Shown here: positions 1 to 8,027 of the stretch, in pieces | Layout: every line of letters starts with the position of its first letter | Position numbering within the stretch: position 1 is the stretch's first letter | Assembly: GCA_937928295.1 (NCBI GenBank) | Contig: CALEYY010000073.1 | Location: forward strand, 1-26,203 | Length of the DNA stretch: 26,203 nt | Reading direction: 5' to 3' | Source of the DNA: an uncultured Moraxellaceae bacterium | GTDB lineage: Bacteria; Pseudomonadota; Gammaproteobacteria; Pseudomonadales; Moraxellaceae | The notes under the pieces: model-generated | Database searches by the model: none | Told to the model about the DNA's origin: nothing | What the model saw: only the letters and a program-made list of their open reading frames with translations | Translations under genes and position numbers: made by a program

Positions 1-1101
1 GATACCTGCGTGAATCCCGGCCCCGATGGGCGCTCGCGGCCGTCGCGTAATCCGGCAGCAACCGGCACCGAAAACTGCTCGACTCCGCTCGACTACTATC
101 GCTATGCCATGGCTGAAGGCCTTGCCATCCGCAAGACGCTGGGCATCAACCCGTACAAGGCTAATATCGTGGCGGCCACGGACACGCACAACGGCATCTC
201 GGGCAATACCAAGGAAAAAGGCTTTGTGGGCCACGGCGGCGTGCTCGACGATGACCCGCGCGAGCAGCTCGGCTTTTGGAACTGCTCCGGCGGTGGTGAC
301 CCGGCTGATCCGACCAAGTGCCTGGGGCGCAAGTTCCAGGACTTTGCCCGCAGCCTGAATCCGGGCGGCCTGACCGGCGTCTGGGCCACGCAAAACAAGC
401 GCAACGAAATCTGGGATGCCGTGCATCGCGGCGAAACCTGGGGCACCTCCGGGCCGCGCATCAAGGTGCGCATGGTCGGCGCCTGGAATATGCCGGCCAA
501 TATCTGTGATCGCTTGGCGGCGGGCGACAATCCGGTCGATACCGGCGAAGTGCCGGGCGGCGTGCTCATGGGCGGCGACCTGCCATTGCCGGCAAAAGGC
601 GCTCCCAAGATAGCGGTGTGGGCGCAGCAGGATCCGGAGAACTATCCGCTGCAACGCATCGATATCGTGAAAGGTTATGTGGATGCCAGCGGCAAGCCGC
701 GCGTGCGCGTTTTCGAGAATGTGGTGCGCACGAAAGCGCCGGTGAAACGGCCGTCCATGAATGATTGCAGCGTGGAGATCGGCAATCACCCCGAGCAGCT
801 CTGCACGACCTGGACCGACCCCGACTTCAGCCCGAATCAGGACGCCTACTACTACGCCCGCGTGCTGGAAGTGCCGTCCTGCCGCTGGTCGTCGTACATG
901 TGCAATGTGGACAAGAAGGTCGATTGCAGCCTGCTCAATCCGGTCAATGGCATGTTCCCGGCCAGCACCGGCTTCAGCGGCTACGAGGGCTGCTGCGCCA
1001 CCACCGGCGACACCGGCACTTTCAAGGGTCGCAATACCTTCAGCACCATCGAAGAGCGGGCCTGGGCATCGCCCATCTGGTACGAACACAAACTTAAATA
1101 A
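1..1101 (+). CDS. DUF3604 domain-containing protein (5' end missing)
   Basis: The frame is open from base 1, so the N-terminal part lies outside the window; about 366 C-terminal residues are visible. Segments I recognise as DUF3604-like are the ATDTHNGISG stretch (bases ~172-204), the RGETWGTSGPRIKVR stretch (~427-471), GGVLMGGDLP, and the end IEERAWASPIWY. DUF3604 proteins resemble the PHP metallo-hydrolase fold, and His and Asp of the TDTH motif are the likely metal ligands; the substrate is not known to me. At least a dozen cysteines are scattered through the visible part, including a CC pair near the C-terminus. This suggests an exported, disulfide-containing protein, but the signal peptide would be off the window. 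The SDR gene starts 18 bp downstream and may be co-transcribed. Family fairly sure; function unknown. Confidence 0.85.
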   Translation, partial: DTCVNPGPDGRSRPSRNPAATGTENCSTPLDYYRYAMAEGLAIRKTLGINPYKANIVAATDTHNGISGNTKEKGFVGHGGVLDDDPREQLGFWNCSGGGDPADPTKCLGRKFQDFARSLNPGGLTGVWATQNKRNEIWDAVHRGETWGTSGPRIKVRMVGAWNMPANICDRLAAGDNPVDTGEVPGGVLMGGDLPLPAKGAPKIAVWAQQDPENYPLQRIDIVKGYVDASGKPRVRVFENVVRTKAPVKRPSMNDCSVEIGNHPEQLCTTWTDPDFSPNQDAYYYARVLEVPSCRWSSYMCNVDKKVDCSLLNPVNGMFPASTGFSGYEGCCATTGDTGTFKGRNTFSTIEERAWASPIWYEHKLK

Positions 1102-1119
1102 TAAAGACGAGGCAAGACC

Positions 1120-1929
1120 GTGAAGAACTTCAAGAACAAGGTGGCCCTAGTCACCGGCGCGAGCAGCGGTATCGGCGAGGCGATTGCCATTGCACTGGCC
1201 GGCGCCGGTGCCACCGTCATCCTCACCGCGCGCGATCAGGACAAGCTCGACGCCGTGCGCCAGAAGTGCATCAACGCTGGCGGCAAGGCCTGGGTGCATG
1301 TCGCCGAAGTCAGCGATGAGGCTCAGATGCAAGCACTGGCCGACACCGTGCATGCCCAGTTTCCGGCCATCGACATTCTGGTCAACAACGCCGGCGTGGT
1401 CATGGGCGGGTTCACCTGGGAGGTCGAGCCAGCCGACTGGAAGCGCCTGCACGACATCAATGTGATGGGCGTGGTCTACGGCATTCGCGCCTTTGTGCCG
1501 AAGATGATCGAACGCGGTCAGGGCGGTCATGTGGTGAACATGGCGTCGGTTTCCGGCCTGTTCGGTGCGCCCGGCATGAGCACTTACAGTGCCAGCAAGT
1601 TCGCCGTGGTCGGGCTGTCGGAGTCGCTGCGGCTGGAGCTGCATCGCCACAAGATCGGCGTCAGCGTGATCTGCCCCGGCTTTGTGAACACGCCGATTCA
1701 GACCAAGGTGAAGATGGTCGGCAGCCTGGGCAGCGACAAGGCTCGCGCCCGTGTGGCCAAGGACTTCGAGAAGACCACGCTGACGCCGGATCTGGTGGCG
1801 CAGCGCACCTTGCAGGCCATTCTGCGCAATGAGGCCGTGGCCGGCATTGGCAAGGAAGCGATGCTGGTGGGCGCGCTGAAGCGCTGGGCTCCGGCGGTGC
1901 TGGAACGCTTCATGCGCGCATCGGGCTGA
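1120..1929 (+). CDS. Short-chain dehydrogenase/reductase (SDR)
   Basis: This is a 269-residue classical-type SDR, an NAD(P)-dependent oxidoreductase presumably cytosolic. The Rossmann cofactor motif TGASSGIG is at residues 12-19, NNAG at 89-92, the catalytic serine in the MASVSG segment (~143-145), and the YSASK motif gives Tyr156 and Lys160. The PG-containing segment after strand 6 is present (ICPGFVNTP). Start is a GTG at 1120, with a purine-rich GACGAGG upstream; the protein begins MKNFKNKVALVTG, the normal SDR start. Arg at the end of strand 2 (LTAR) hints at NADP preference, which is inference. It follows the DUF3604 gene by 18 bp and ends 25 bp before the convergent HAD gene. The substrate cannot be read from sequence. 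Confidence 0.9.
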   Translation: MKNFKNKVALVTGASSGIGEAIAIALAGAGATVILTARDQDKLDAVRQKCINAGGKAWVHVAEVSDEAQMQALADTVHAQFPAIDILVNNAGVVMGGFTWEVEPADWKRLHDINVMGVVYGIRAFVPKMIERGQGGHVVNMASVSGLFGAPGMSTYSASKFAVVGLSESLRLELHRHKIGVSVICPGFVNTPIQTKVKMVGSLGSDKARARVAKDFEKTTLTPDLVAQRTLQAILRNEAVAGIGKEAMLVGALKRWAPAVLERFMRASG

Positions 1930-1954
1930 TACGGCACGCTGTCAGCGGTCAGGC

Positions 1955-2611
1955 TCAGCGCAGGCTGATGCAAGGCCAGCCGTACTCGCGGGCGATGGCG
2001 GCCAGCGTGTCATCGGCATCTACCGCGACCGGATTCGCGACGATCTCCAGCAAGGGCAGATCGTTGCGCGAGTCGGAGTAGAACCAGGCAGCGTCCAGCG
2101 ATTCGCCGCGCTCGGCCATCCACGCTTGCAGGCGGGTGATCTTGCCGGCCTGGAAGCAGGGCGTGCCGGCGAGCTTGCCAGTGAAATGGCCATCCGCCGT
2201 CTGCTCCGGCGTGGTCGCAATCAGGTGCTCCACGCCGAGGCGCTGCGCAATCAGCTCAGTCACGAAATGATTGGTCGCGGTAATGATGACCAGCGTGTGG
2301 CCCATCTCGCGATGTTTTGCCAGCAAATCAAAAGCCTTGGGCAGCAACAACGGCGCGATGCATTCAGCCATGAATTCGTCGCGCCAGGCCTTCAGCGTGG
2401 CCGGCTCGTTGCGCGCCAACACGGCAAAGACGAATTCGCAGAAAGCGCGGATATCGAGCGTGCCGGCGCGGTAATCGGCATAAAAGCCATCGTTAGCGAT
2501 GCGATACGCCTCGGCATCGACATGCCCGCGCGACACCAGAAACTCGCCCCAAGCATGGTCCGAGTCGCCGCCCAGCAAGGTGTTGTCGAGGTCAAACAGG
2601 GCAAGCGTCAT
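1955..2611 (-). CDS. HAD-IB family phosphatase
   Basis: This 218-residue protein belongs to the haloacid dehalogenase superfamily, subfamily IB (phosphoserine phosphatase-like). Motif I is FDLDNTLL with Asp7 as nucleophile and Asp9 as acid/base. A TATNHF segment fits motif II, and YSDSRNDLPLL is motif IV with the Mg-binding aspartates. The ORF stays open upstream to 2662, but the extra 17 residues are not family-like; ATG at 2611 puts the DxD motif at the usual distance, with GGAG about 11 bases upstream. It is divergent from rppH. In Pseudomonas a homologous HAD gene next to rppH-ptsP (PA0335) has been reported as a histidinol-phosphate phosphatase; applying that here is inference, and a phosphoserine-type activity is the alternative. 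Confidence 0.85.
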   Translation of the reverse strand: MTLALFDLDNTLLGGDSDHAWGEFLVSRGHVDAEAYRIANDGFYADYRAGTLDIRAFCEFVFAVLARNEPATLKAWRDEFMAECIAPLLLPKAFDLLAKHREMGHTLVIITATNHFVTELIAQRLGVEHLIATTPEQTADGHFTGKLAGTPCFQAGKITRLQAWMAERGESLDAAWFYSDSRNDLPLLEIVANPVAVDADDTLAAIAREYGWPCISLR

Positions 2612-2747
2612 CGCAAGATGCTCCAGAGCAGGCGGAAAGTGGCGATGATACCGAGCCACCACGAAAAAATCCGCTGTCCGGCTTGCTCCATCTCGGGGCG
2701 TCAGGTAGTAATGGCAGCAATAACAATTTGTTTTTCAAGGAATCACC

Positions 2748-3245
2748 GTGATTGACGAGGATGGCTTCCGACCTAATGTCGGCATCATCGTAGCCAATGC
2801 TGCCGGACAAGTTCTGTGGGCACGGCGCTACGGCCACGACGCGTGGCAATTTCCCCAGGGCGGCATCGCTGACGGCGAGTCGCCGGAGCAAGCGATGTAT
2901 CGCGAACTGCATGAAGAAATCGGCTTGCTGCCGCAGGATGTGAAGATTCTCGCACAGTCGCGCGGCTGGCTGCGCTATCGCCTGCCACGCCGATTCATCC
3001 GCCACGACAAGCCGCCGATCTGCATCGGCCAGAAGCAGCGCTGGTTCCTGCTCCAGCTCGTCGGGCCGGAATCGCATGTGAAGCTGGACTGCCAGAAGCC
3101 GGCCGAATTCGACCGCTGGCGCTGGGTCAGCTACTGGTATCCGCTGGATCAGGTGGTGTCGTTCAAGCGCGAGGTCTATCGCCGCGCCTTGAAGGAATTG
3201 CTGCCCCGCCTGCCGGTGCAGAACGCGCCGGCACTGGCCGGTTAA
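2748..3245 (+). CDS. rppH: RNA pyrophosphohydrolase (Nudix)
   Basis: RppH removes pyrophosphate from the 5' triphosphate (or diphosphate) end of mRNA, which lets RNase E begin decay. The 165-residue protein opens with MIDEDGFRPNVGII, typical of the family. It carries a complete Nudix box at residues 38-60, matching Gx5Ex7REUxEExGU, with the metal-binding glutamates in RELHEE. The segment WQFPQGG just before it is also characteristic. Start is GTG at 2748, preceded by AAGGA six bases upstream. ptsP follows after only 10 bp, so the two are probably one operon, as in Pseudomonas and relatives. Length is within the usual range. I could not identify a convincing promoter in the 136 bp separating it from the divergent HAD gene. 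Confidence 0.95.
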   Translation: MIDEDGFRPNVGIIVANAAGQVLWARRYGHDAWQFPQGGIADGESPEQAMYRELHEEIGLLPQDVKILAQSRGWLRYRLPRRFIRHDKPPICIGQKQRWFLLQLVGPESHVKLDCQKPAEFDRWRWVSYWYPLDQVVSFKREVYRRALKELLPRLPVQNAPALAG

Positions 3246-3255
3246 GAGAACTGAT

Positions 3256-5568
3256 ATGCCTTTGACGCCGACCGAACCGAGCATGCTGGAAGTCCTGCGC
3301 CGCATCGTCCAGGAAGTGGACAACGCGCCCAGCTTCCAGGCCGCGCTGGATGTGCTGGTGGCCTCCGTGCGCGAAGCCACCGACACCGAAGTGTGCTCGG
3401 TGTATCTGCTCGACGACCGCACCGAGCGCTTGGTGCTGATGTCTAACGAAGGCTTCAATCCGGCCTCGGTCGGCGTGGTCAGTCTCGGCTTCGGCGAAGG
3501 TCTGGTCGGCCTCTGCGCCACCCGCGAAGAGCCCATCAACTTGCAGGATGCCGCCACGCATCCGAGCTATGTGTATTTCCCGGAGACCGGCGAGGAGCGC
3601 TACAACGCCTTCCTCGGCGTGCCCATCATGAATCGCCGCAAGGTGCTCGGCGTGCTCGTGGTGCAGCAGCTGGAAAACCGCCGCTTCGATGAAGGCGAGG
3701 TGGCCTTTCTGGTCACGCTGTCGGCGCAGCTTTCCGGCGTGGTCGCGCATGCCAAGGTCATGGGCCAGCTGGAGGTGGTACGCGGCTCGCGGGCCACGCC
3801 CACGCAGATTTATCAGGGCATTACCGGTGCTACCGGCGTCACGCTCGGGCGCGCCGTGGTGCTGTACCCGAAAGCCGATCTGGAGCAGGTGCCTGATCGC
3901 GCGGTGGATGACATCGACAGCGAGCTGGCGCTGCTGGCGACAGCGCTGGAGGCCGTGCGCGAGGAAGTGAAGGCGCTGGATGCGCGCATGGCCGGCACGC
4001 TGATGCCGGAAGAGCGCGCGCTGTTTGATGTGTATCTGCGCATGCTCGACGACAACGCCCTCGGCGGTGAAGTCGCCGAACGCATCGAGGCCGGCAACTG
4101 GGCGCAGGGCGCCTTGCGCGAAGTCATCGACGAGCACATGCAAAGCTTCTCGGCCATGGAAGATCCCTACCTGCGCGAGCGCATGTCGGATGTGCGTGAT
4201 CTCGGCCTGCGTCTGCTGGCTCAATTGCAGGATCAGGAATCGGAAGAGATTCGCGAATTTCCAGAAAACAGCATTCTGGTCGGCGACGACATATCCACCG
4301 CCATGCTGCTGGAAGCCCCGCTAGACAAAGTTTGCGGCGTGGTTTCCGCCACCGGTGCGGCGAATTCGCACATGGTCATCGTGGCGCGCGCGCTGGGCAT
4401 TCCCACCGTGGTCGGCGTCAGCGACATTCCGGTGACCTCGCTGGACGACGCCGAGATGATTCTCGACGCCTATCTCGGCCGCGTTTTCGTGCAGCCCTCG
4501 CGTGTGCTGCGCAAGCGCTACAAGGAAATCATCCGCGAAGAGCAGCAGCTCGTGGCCGGGCTCGACGCCTACAAGACGCGCGAAGCCGTCACGCCCGATG
4601 GCCATGCCGTGTCGCTGTGCGTGAACACCGGCCTCATGGCCGATGTGGCGCGCGCCAAGGATCGTGGCGCCGAGGGCGTAGGCCTGTATCGCTCCGAAAT
4701 TCCGTTCATGCTGCGCGAGCGCTTCCCCGGCGAGGAAGAGCAGCGCCAGATCTACCGCCAGCAGCTCGAAGCCTTCGCGCCCAAGCCGGTGACCATGCGT
4801 ACGCTAGACATCGGCGGCGACAAGGATCTGCCTTACTTTCCCATCGAGGAAGACAACCCGGCGCTGGGCTGGCGCGGCATCCGCATCACGCTCGATCACC
4901 CGGAAATCTTCATGGTGCAGGTGCGCGCCATGCTGAAAGCCGCCTCCGGCCTGAACAATCTGCAGATTCTGCTGCCCATGGTCACCACCGTGAGCGAGGT
5001 GGACGACGCCGTGGCGCTGATTCATCGCGCCGTGCATGAGTTAAAGGAAGAAGGTGATTTCGAAGTCACGCTGCCGCGCATTGGCGTCATGGTCGAAGTG
5101 CCCGCCACCATCATCCAGATTGCCGACCTGGCGAAGCGCGCCGACTTCATCAGCATCGGCTCCAACGACCTCACACAGTATCTGCTCGCCGTGGATCGCA
5201 ACAACACGCGCGTGGCTGATCTGTATTCGCCGTATCACCCCTCGGTGCTGCGCGCGGTGCGCTATGTCGTCAACGAGGTGCATCGCGTCGGCAAGACCGT
5301 GAGCATTTGCGGCGAGATGGCCGGCGACCCCGGCACCGCCATCCTGCTCATGGCCATGGGTTTCGACTCGCTGTCCATGAGTGCCAGCAACTTGCTGAAA
5401 GTGCGCAAGACCGTGTGCATGACGCCATTAAGCGAGGCCAAGTTGCTGCTCGACGAGGTGCTGGCCTACGACAATCCGACCCAGATCCGCGCCACGATGG
5501 AGGCCAAGCTCACGGCCCTCGGCCTGATCGACCTGATCCGCCCTCAGGGTAGCGCGCGCACCAGCTAA
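3256..5568 (+). CDS. ptsP: Phosphoenolpyruvate-protein phosphotransferase, Enzyme I-Ntr
   Basis: PtsP takes phosphate from phosphoenolpyruvate and passes it to NPr (PtsO), the first step of the regulatory nitrogen PTS. The 770-residue protein has an N-terminal GAF domain (about residues 20-165), which in this family senses nitrogen status. The PEP-utilising enzyme region follows: the N-terminal EI helices, the swivelling domain with the phospho-accepting His372 in the GAANSHMVIVARALGIP segment, and the TIM barrel with LYRSEIPFM, GVMVEVPA, SIGSNDLTQY and catalytic Cys685 in CGEMAGDP. Start ATG 3256 has AAGAGA upstream; a second in-frame ATG at 3283 (MLEVLRRIVQ) matches the start of some homologues and cannot be excluded. 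It probably forms an operon with rppH. PtsN and PtsO are not in the window. Confidence 0.95.
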   Translation: MPLTPTEPSMLEVLRRIVQEVDNAPSFQAALDVLVASVREATDTEVCSVYLLDDRTERLVLMSNEGFNPASVGVVSLGFGEGLVGLCATREEPINLQDAATHPSYVYFPETGEERYNAFLGVPIMNRRKVLGVLVVQQLENRRFDEGEVAFLVTLSAQLSGVVAHAKVMGQLEVVRGSRATPTQIYQGITGATGVTLGRAVVLYPKADLEQVPDRAVDDIDSELALLATALEAVREEVKALDARMAGTLMPEERALFDVYLRMLDDNALGGEVAERIEAGNWAQGALREVIDEHMQSFSAMEDPYLRERMSDVRDLGLRLLAQLQDQESEEIREFPENSILVGDDISTAMLLEAPLDKVCGVVSATGAANSHMVIVARALGIPTVVGVSDIPVTSLDDAEMILDAYLGRVFVQPSRVLRKRYKEIIREEQQLVAGLDAYKTREAVTPDGHAVSLCVNTGLMADVARAKDRGAEGVGLYRSEIPFMLRERFPGEEEQRQIYRQQLEAFAPKPVTMRTLDIGGDKDLPYFPIEEDNPALGWRGIRITLDHPEIFMVQVRAMLKAASGLNNLQILLPMVTTVSEVDDAVALIHRAVHELKEEGDFEVTLPRIGVMVEVPATIIQIADLAKRADFISIGSNDLTQYLLAVDRNNTRVADLYSPYHPSVLRAVRYVVNEVHRVGKTVSICGEMAGDPGTAILLMAMGFDSLSMSASNLLKVRKTVCMTPLSEAKLLLDEVLAYDNPTQIRATMEAKLTALGLIDLIRPQGSARTS

Positions 5569-5590
5569 TCAAGGCGCAGCAGCTAAGGCA

Positions 5591-6340
5591 TCAGCTCACG
5601 CGCGCCAGCACCAGCTCGCGGCGCGCGTCTTCGTTGTAGTCCTGCTCATGCCAGCGGATCATCGTGCGTTCCACGCGCAGCCAGGTCGAATTGCGCGTGC
5701 CGTAGTTCGGCGTGCGAATGCAGATTGGCGATAGCAGACGCTCCATCATCAGCCCGACGCCGGTATCTGGCAGGGCATCGTCTGACGCGGGCGTGGTGTC
5801 AGCAAGCAGAGCTAGATGCGATTCAGGACTATTCTCCTGTTGCGCGACGAGAGCCTGCGCGCCGTTGAGCAGCTGCTGGAGCTTAGGCCAAGGCGTATCG
5901 AGCGCCGCATTGGACAACCCGTGCCAGCCCGGCGCGACCTTGACCGGCTCGGGCTGATGACTGCCGACGCACCAAAGCTCGTCCGCATCGGCCAGCAGCA
6001 GATTGAAGCCGCCGTAAAGGCCGCGATCAGCCTGCACCTGCCGCGCAAACGCGGCTGCTGACATATCACCCTGCAAATACTCCGCCGCCAGCACGCCACG
6101 CGAACGCGCCGCCGTGGGCATGTTCGGGTCGCGATAATTCGTCAGTGCGGCAAAGCGACCCTGCGTCGTGACGCCCATCCAGGTGCCGCCGCCCTGCACA
6201 TCGCGCCCGGCCAGTACGGTTGGGGCTTCCGGCCAGAGCGCCGTAGCCAGCGCCGGCCTTGCCATGAATTCATCGCGATTGGCCCAAACCTGCAAGGGCA
6301 GATCGGACTGCGGCTGCCAATGGAAGGCAATAAGGCACAT
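5591..6340 (-). CDS. NRDE family protein (TANGO2-like)
   Basis: This 249-residue protein starts MCLIAF and has the name-giving NRDE motif at residues 21-24 (WANRDEFMARP). AGRDVQGGGTWMG and the FAALTNYRDP segment follow; these are the hallmarks of the NRDE/TANGO2 family (DUF833). The family has an N-terminal cysteine right after Met1, which resembles Ntn-hydrolases, so an amidohydrolase-type activity is possible. The biochemical function in bacteria is not established as far as I know; the eukaryotic homologue TANGO2 has been linked to haem and acyl-CoA handling. Start ATG 6340 has a GAGGAG eight bases upstream. The gene is convergent with ptsP (22 bp apart) and divergent from lgt (74 bp apart), so it is a single-gene unit. 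Confidence 0.88.
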   Translation of the reverse strand: MCLIAFHWQPQSDLPLQVWANRDEFMARPALATALWPEAPTVLAGRDVQGGGTWMGVTTQGRFAALTNYRDPNMPTAARSRGVLAAEYLQGDMSAAAFARQVQADRGLYGGFNLLLADADELWCVGSHQPEPVKVAPGWHGLSNAALDTPWPKLQQLLNGAQALVAQQENSPESHLALLADTTPASDDALPDTGVGLMMERLLSPICIRTPNYGTRNSTWLRVERTMIRWHEQDYNEDARRELVLARVS

Positions 6341-6362
6341 CGGGCAGGTCTCCTCACAAGTG

Positions 6363-6393
6363 TTGGCCGAGATGATGCACGACCGGCTATGAT
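6363..6393 (+). promoter_or_regulatory. Candidate promoter for lgt
   Basis: TTGGCC (6363-6368) and TATGAT (6388-6393) lie in the 74 bp between the NRDE gene and lgt. The 19 bp spacing is longer than ideal and the -35 match is partial, so this is a weak candidate for the promoter of the lgt-thyA-folA-earP-efp unit. Confidence 0.3.
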
Positions 6394-6414
6394 GCGTCAG
6401 CGCTTTTCAACAAG

Positions 6415-7230
6415 ATGACTCCGAGCATGCTGATCTACCCACACATCGATCCGGTCGCCCTGGCCTTGGGCCCGCTGAAAATCCACTGGTACGGCCTCAT
6501 GTATCTGTGCGGCTTCGCCACCGCCTACGGCCTTGCGCTGTGGCGCGGCAAACGCATGGGCTGGTCGCAGGACCAAGTCGCCGACCTGATTTTCTACGGC
6601 GCCATGGGCGTGATTCTCGGCGGCCGCATCGGCTATGTGTTCTTTTACGGCTTTGATCGCTTCCTCAACGATCCGCTCTGGCTGTTCCGCATCTGGGAAG
6701 GCGGCATGAGTTTCCACGGTGGCTTCCTCGGCGTGCTCGTCGCCGGCGTCGTCTTTGCCCGCCAATACAAAACGCCGGTCATGGAAATCACCGACCTGCT
6801 AGCCGTCATCACGCCACCCGGCTTGTTCTTCGGCCGCATCGGCAACTTCATCGGCGGCGAGCTTTGGGGTCGGCCCGTCACCGACCCCGACTTCCCGCTC
6901 GGCATGGTCTTCCCACATGTGGATGCCTTCGCGCGCCACCCCTCGCAGCTCTACGAAGCCACGCTGGAAGGCCTGCTGCTGTTCATCATCCTCTTCGTGT
7001 TCACGCTCAAGCCGCGTCCGCGCATGGCGGCGTCGGCCCTGTTCCTGATCGGCTATGGCTGCGCGCGCTTCACCGTCGAGTTCTTCCGCGAACCGGACGC
7101 TGATCAGGGCTTCGTACTCTTCGACTGGATGACCAAAGGCCAGATGCTCACCGCACCGATGATCCTCAGCGGGCTGGTGCTGCTGGCCGTGGCCTATCGC
7201 AACGGCGGCAACACGCCGGCCACGAGGTAA
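6415..7230 (+). CDS. lgt: Prolipoprotein diacylglyceryl transferase
   Basis: Lgt moves diacylglycerol from phosphatidylglycerol to the lipobox cysteine of prolipoproteins in the inner membrane, the first step of lipoprotein maturation. The 271-residue protein is strongly hydrophobic with about seven membrane segments. It keeps the IHWYGLMYL start region, MSFHGGFLG (the conserved His), the Lgt signature GRIGNFIGGELWGR, and the late FTVEFFREPD segment. Within the signature the usual second Asn (as in FINGE) is Gly here, but the essential Arg and first Asn are kept. ATG 6415 gives the same distance to the conserved DP as in E. coli; ATG 6427 is an alternative. It heads the five-gene run; thyA follows after 2 bp. 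Confidence 0.96.
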   Translation: MTPSMLIYPHIDPVALALGPLKIHWYGLMYLCGFATAYGLALWRGKRMGWSQDQVADLIFYGAMGVILGGRIGYVFFYGFDRFLNDPLWLFRIWEGGMSFHGGFLGVLVAGVVFARQYKTPVMEITDLLAVITPPGLFFGRIGNFIGGELWGRPVTDPDFPLGMVFPHVDAFARHPSQLYEATLEGLLLFIILFVFTLKPRPRMAASALFLIGYGCARFTVEFFREPDADQGFVLFDWMTKGQMLTAPMILSGLVLLAVAYRNGGNTPATR

Positions 7231-7232
7231 TC

Positions 7233-8027
7233 ATGCGTCAGTATCTCGACCTGCTCGCCCGCGCCCGCCACGAAGGCACCTTCAAGAGTGACCGCACCGG
7301 CACCGGCACAACCTCGGTGTTCGGTCACCAGATGCGCTTCAATCTGGCCGATGGCTTTCCGATGCTGACCACCAAGAAGCTGCATCTGAAATCCATCATC
7401 CACGAGCTGCTGTGGTTCCTGACCGGCGACACAAATATCCGCTATCTCAAGGAAAACGGCGTACGCATCTGGGACGATTGGGCCGACGAGAACGGCGACC
7501 TCGGCCCGGTCTACGGCTATCAGTGGCGCTCCTGGCCAGCCCCGGACGGCCGCCATATCGACCAGATCGCCAATGTCGTGGAGATGATCAAGCGCAACCC
7601 GGACTCGCGCCGGCTCATCGTCAGCGCCTGGAATCCGGCGCTGGTCGACGACATGGCGCTGCCGCCCTGCCATGCGCTGTTTCAGTTTTATGTGGCAGAC
7701 GGAAAACTGAGTTGCCAGCTCTACCAGCGCAGTGCCGACATCTTCCTCGGCGTGCCCTTCAATGTGGCCAGCTACGCGCTGTTGACGCTGATGGTGGCGC
7801 AGGTCTGCGGCCTGCAGCCCGGCGACTTTGTCTGGACTGGCGGTGACTGCCATCTCTACAGCAACCATGTCGAGCAGGCCGACCTGCAGCTCGCCCGCGA
7901 GCCGCTAAAGCTACCGACCATGCGCATCAATCCCGACATAAAAGACCTGTTCGCCTTCCGCTACGAGGATTTCACGCTGGACGGCTACGAGGCCCACGCC
8001 CACATCGCCGGCAAGGTGGCCGTATGA
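7233..8027 (+). CDS. thyA: Thymidylate synthase
   Basis: ThyA methylates dUMP to dTMP using methylene-tetrahydrofolate and leaves dihydrofolate. The 264-residue length equals that of the E. coli enzyme. The catalytic cysteine is Cys146 in LPPCHALFQF; also visible are the phosphate-binding RRLIVSAWNP segment, the QRSADIFLGVPFN substrate site, and the GDCHLYSNH motif near the C-terminus. ATG 7233 lies 2 bp after the lgt stop, with its ribosome-binding site (GAGGTAA) inside the end of lgt, so translation of the two is probably coupled. The stop overlaps the folA start by 4 bp (ATGA). That places the dihydrofolate producer and its recycler side by side, a common and functionally sensible pairing. 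Confidence 0.98.
   Translation: MRQYLDLLARARHEGTFKSDRTGTGTTSVFGHQMRFNLADGFPMLTTKKLHLKSIIHELLWFLTGDTNIRYLKENGVRIWDDWADENGDLGPVYGYQWRSWPAPDGRHIDQIANVVEMIKRNPDSRRLIVSAWNPALVDDMALPPCHALFQFYVADGKLSCQLYQRSADIFLGVPFNVASYALLTLMVAQVCGLQPGDFVWTGGDCHLYSNHVEQADLQLAREPLKLPTMRINPDIKDLFAFRYEDFTLDGYEAHAHIAGKVAV

Noticed and set aside
2612..2662. Upstream extension of the HAD hydrolase to 2662
   Set aside because: The extra residues (MVARYHRHFPPALEHLA) are not family-like; the ATG at 2611 puts the DxD motif at its usual place.
3163..4224. Antisense frame opposite the 5' half of ptsP
   Set aside because: Shadow frame with His/Gln/Arg-rich, non-family composition.
6838..6882. Asn-to-Gly change in the Lgt signature as a sign of inactivity
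   Set aside because: The Arg and Asn regarded as essential (GRIGNF), the Glu and the last Gly are kept; the altered position is the less critical second Asn.
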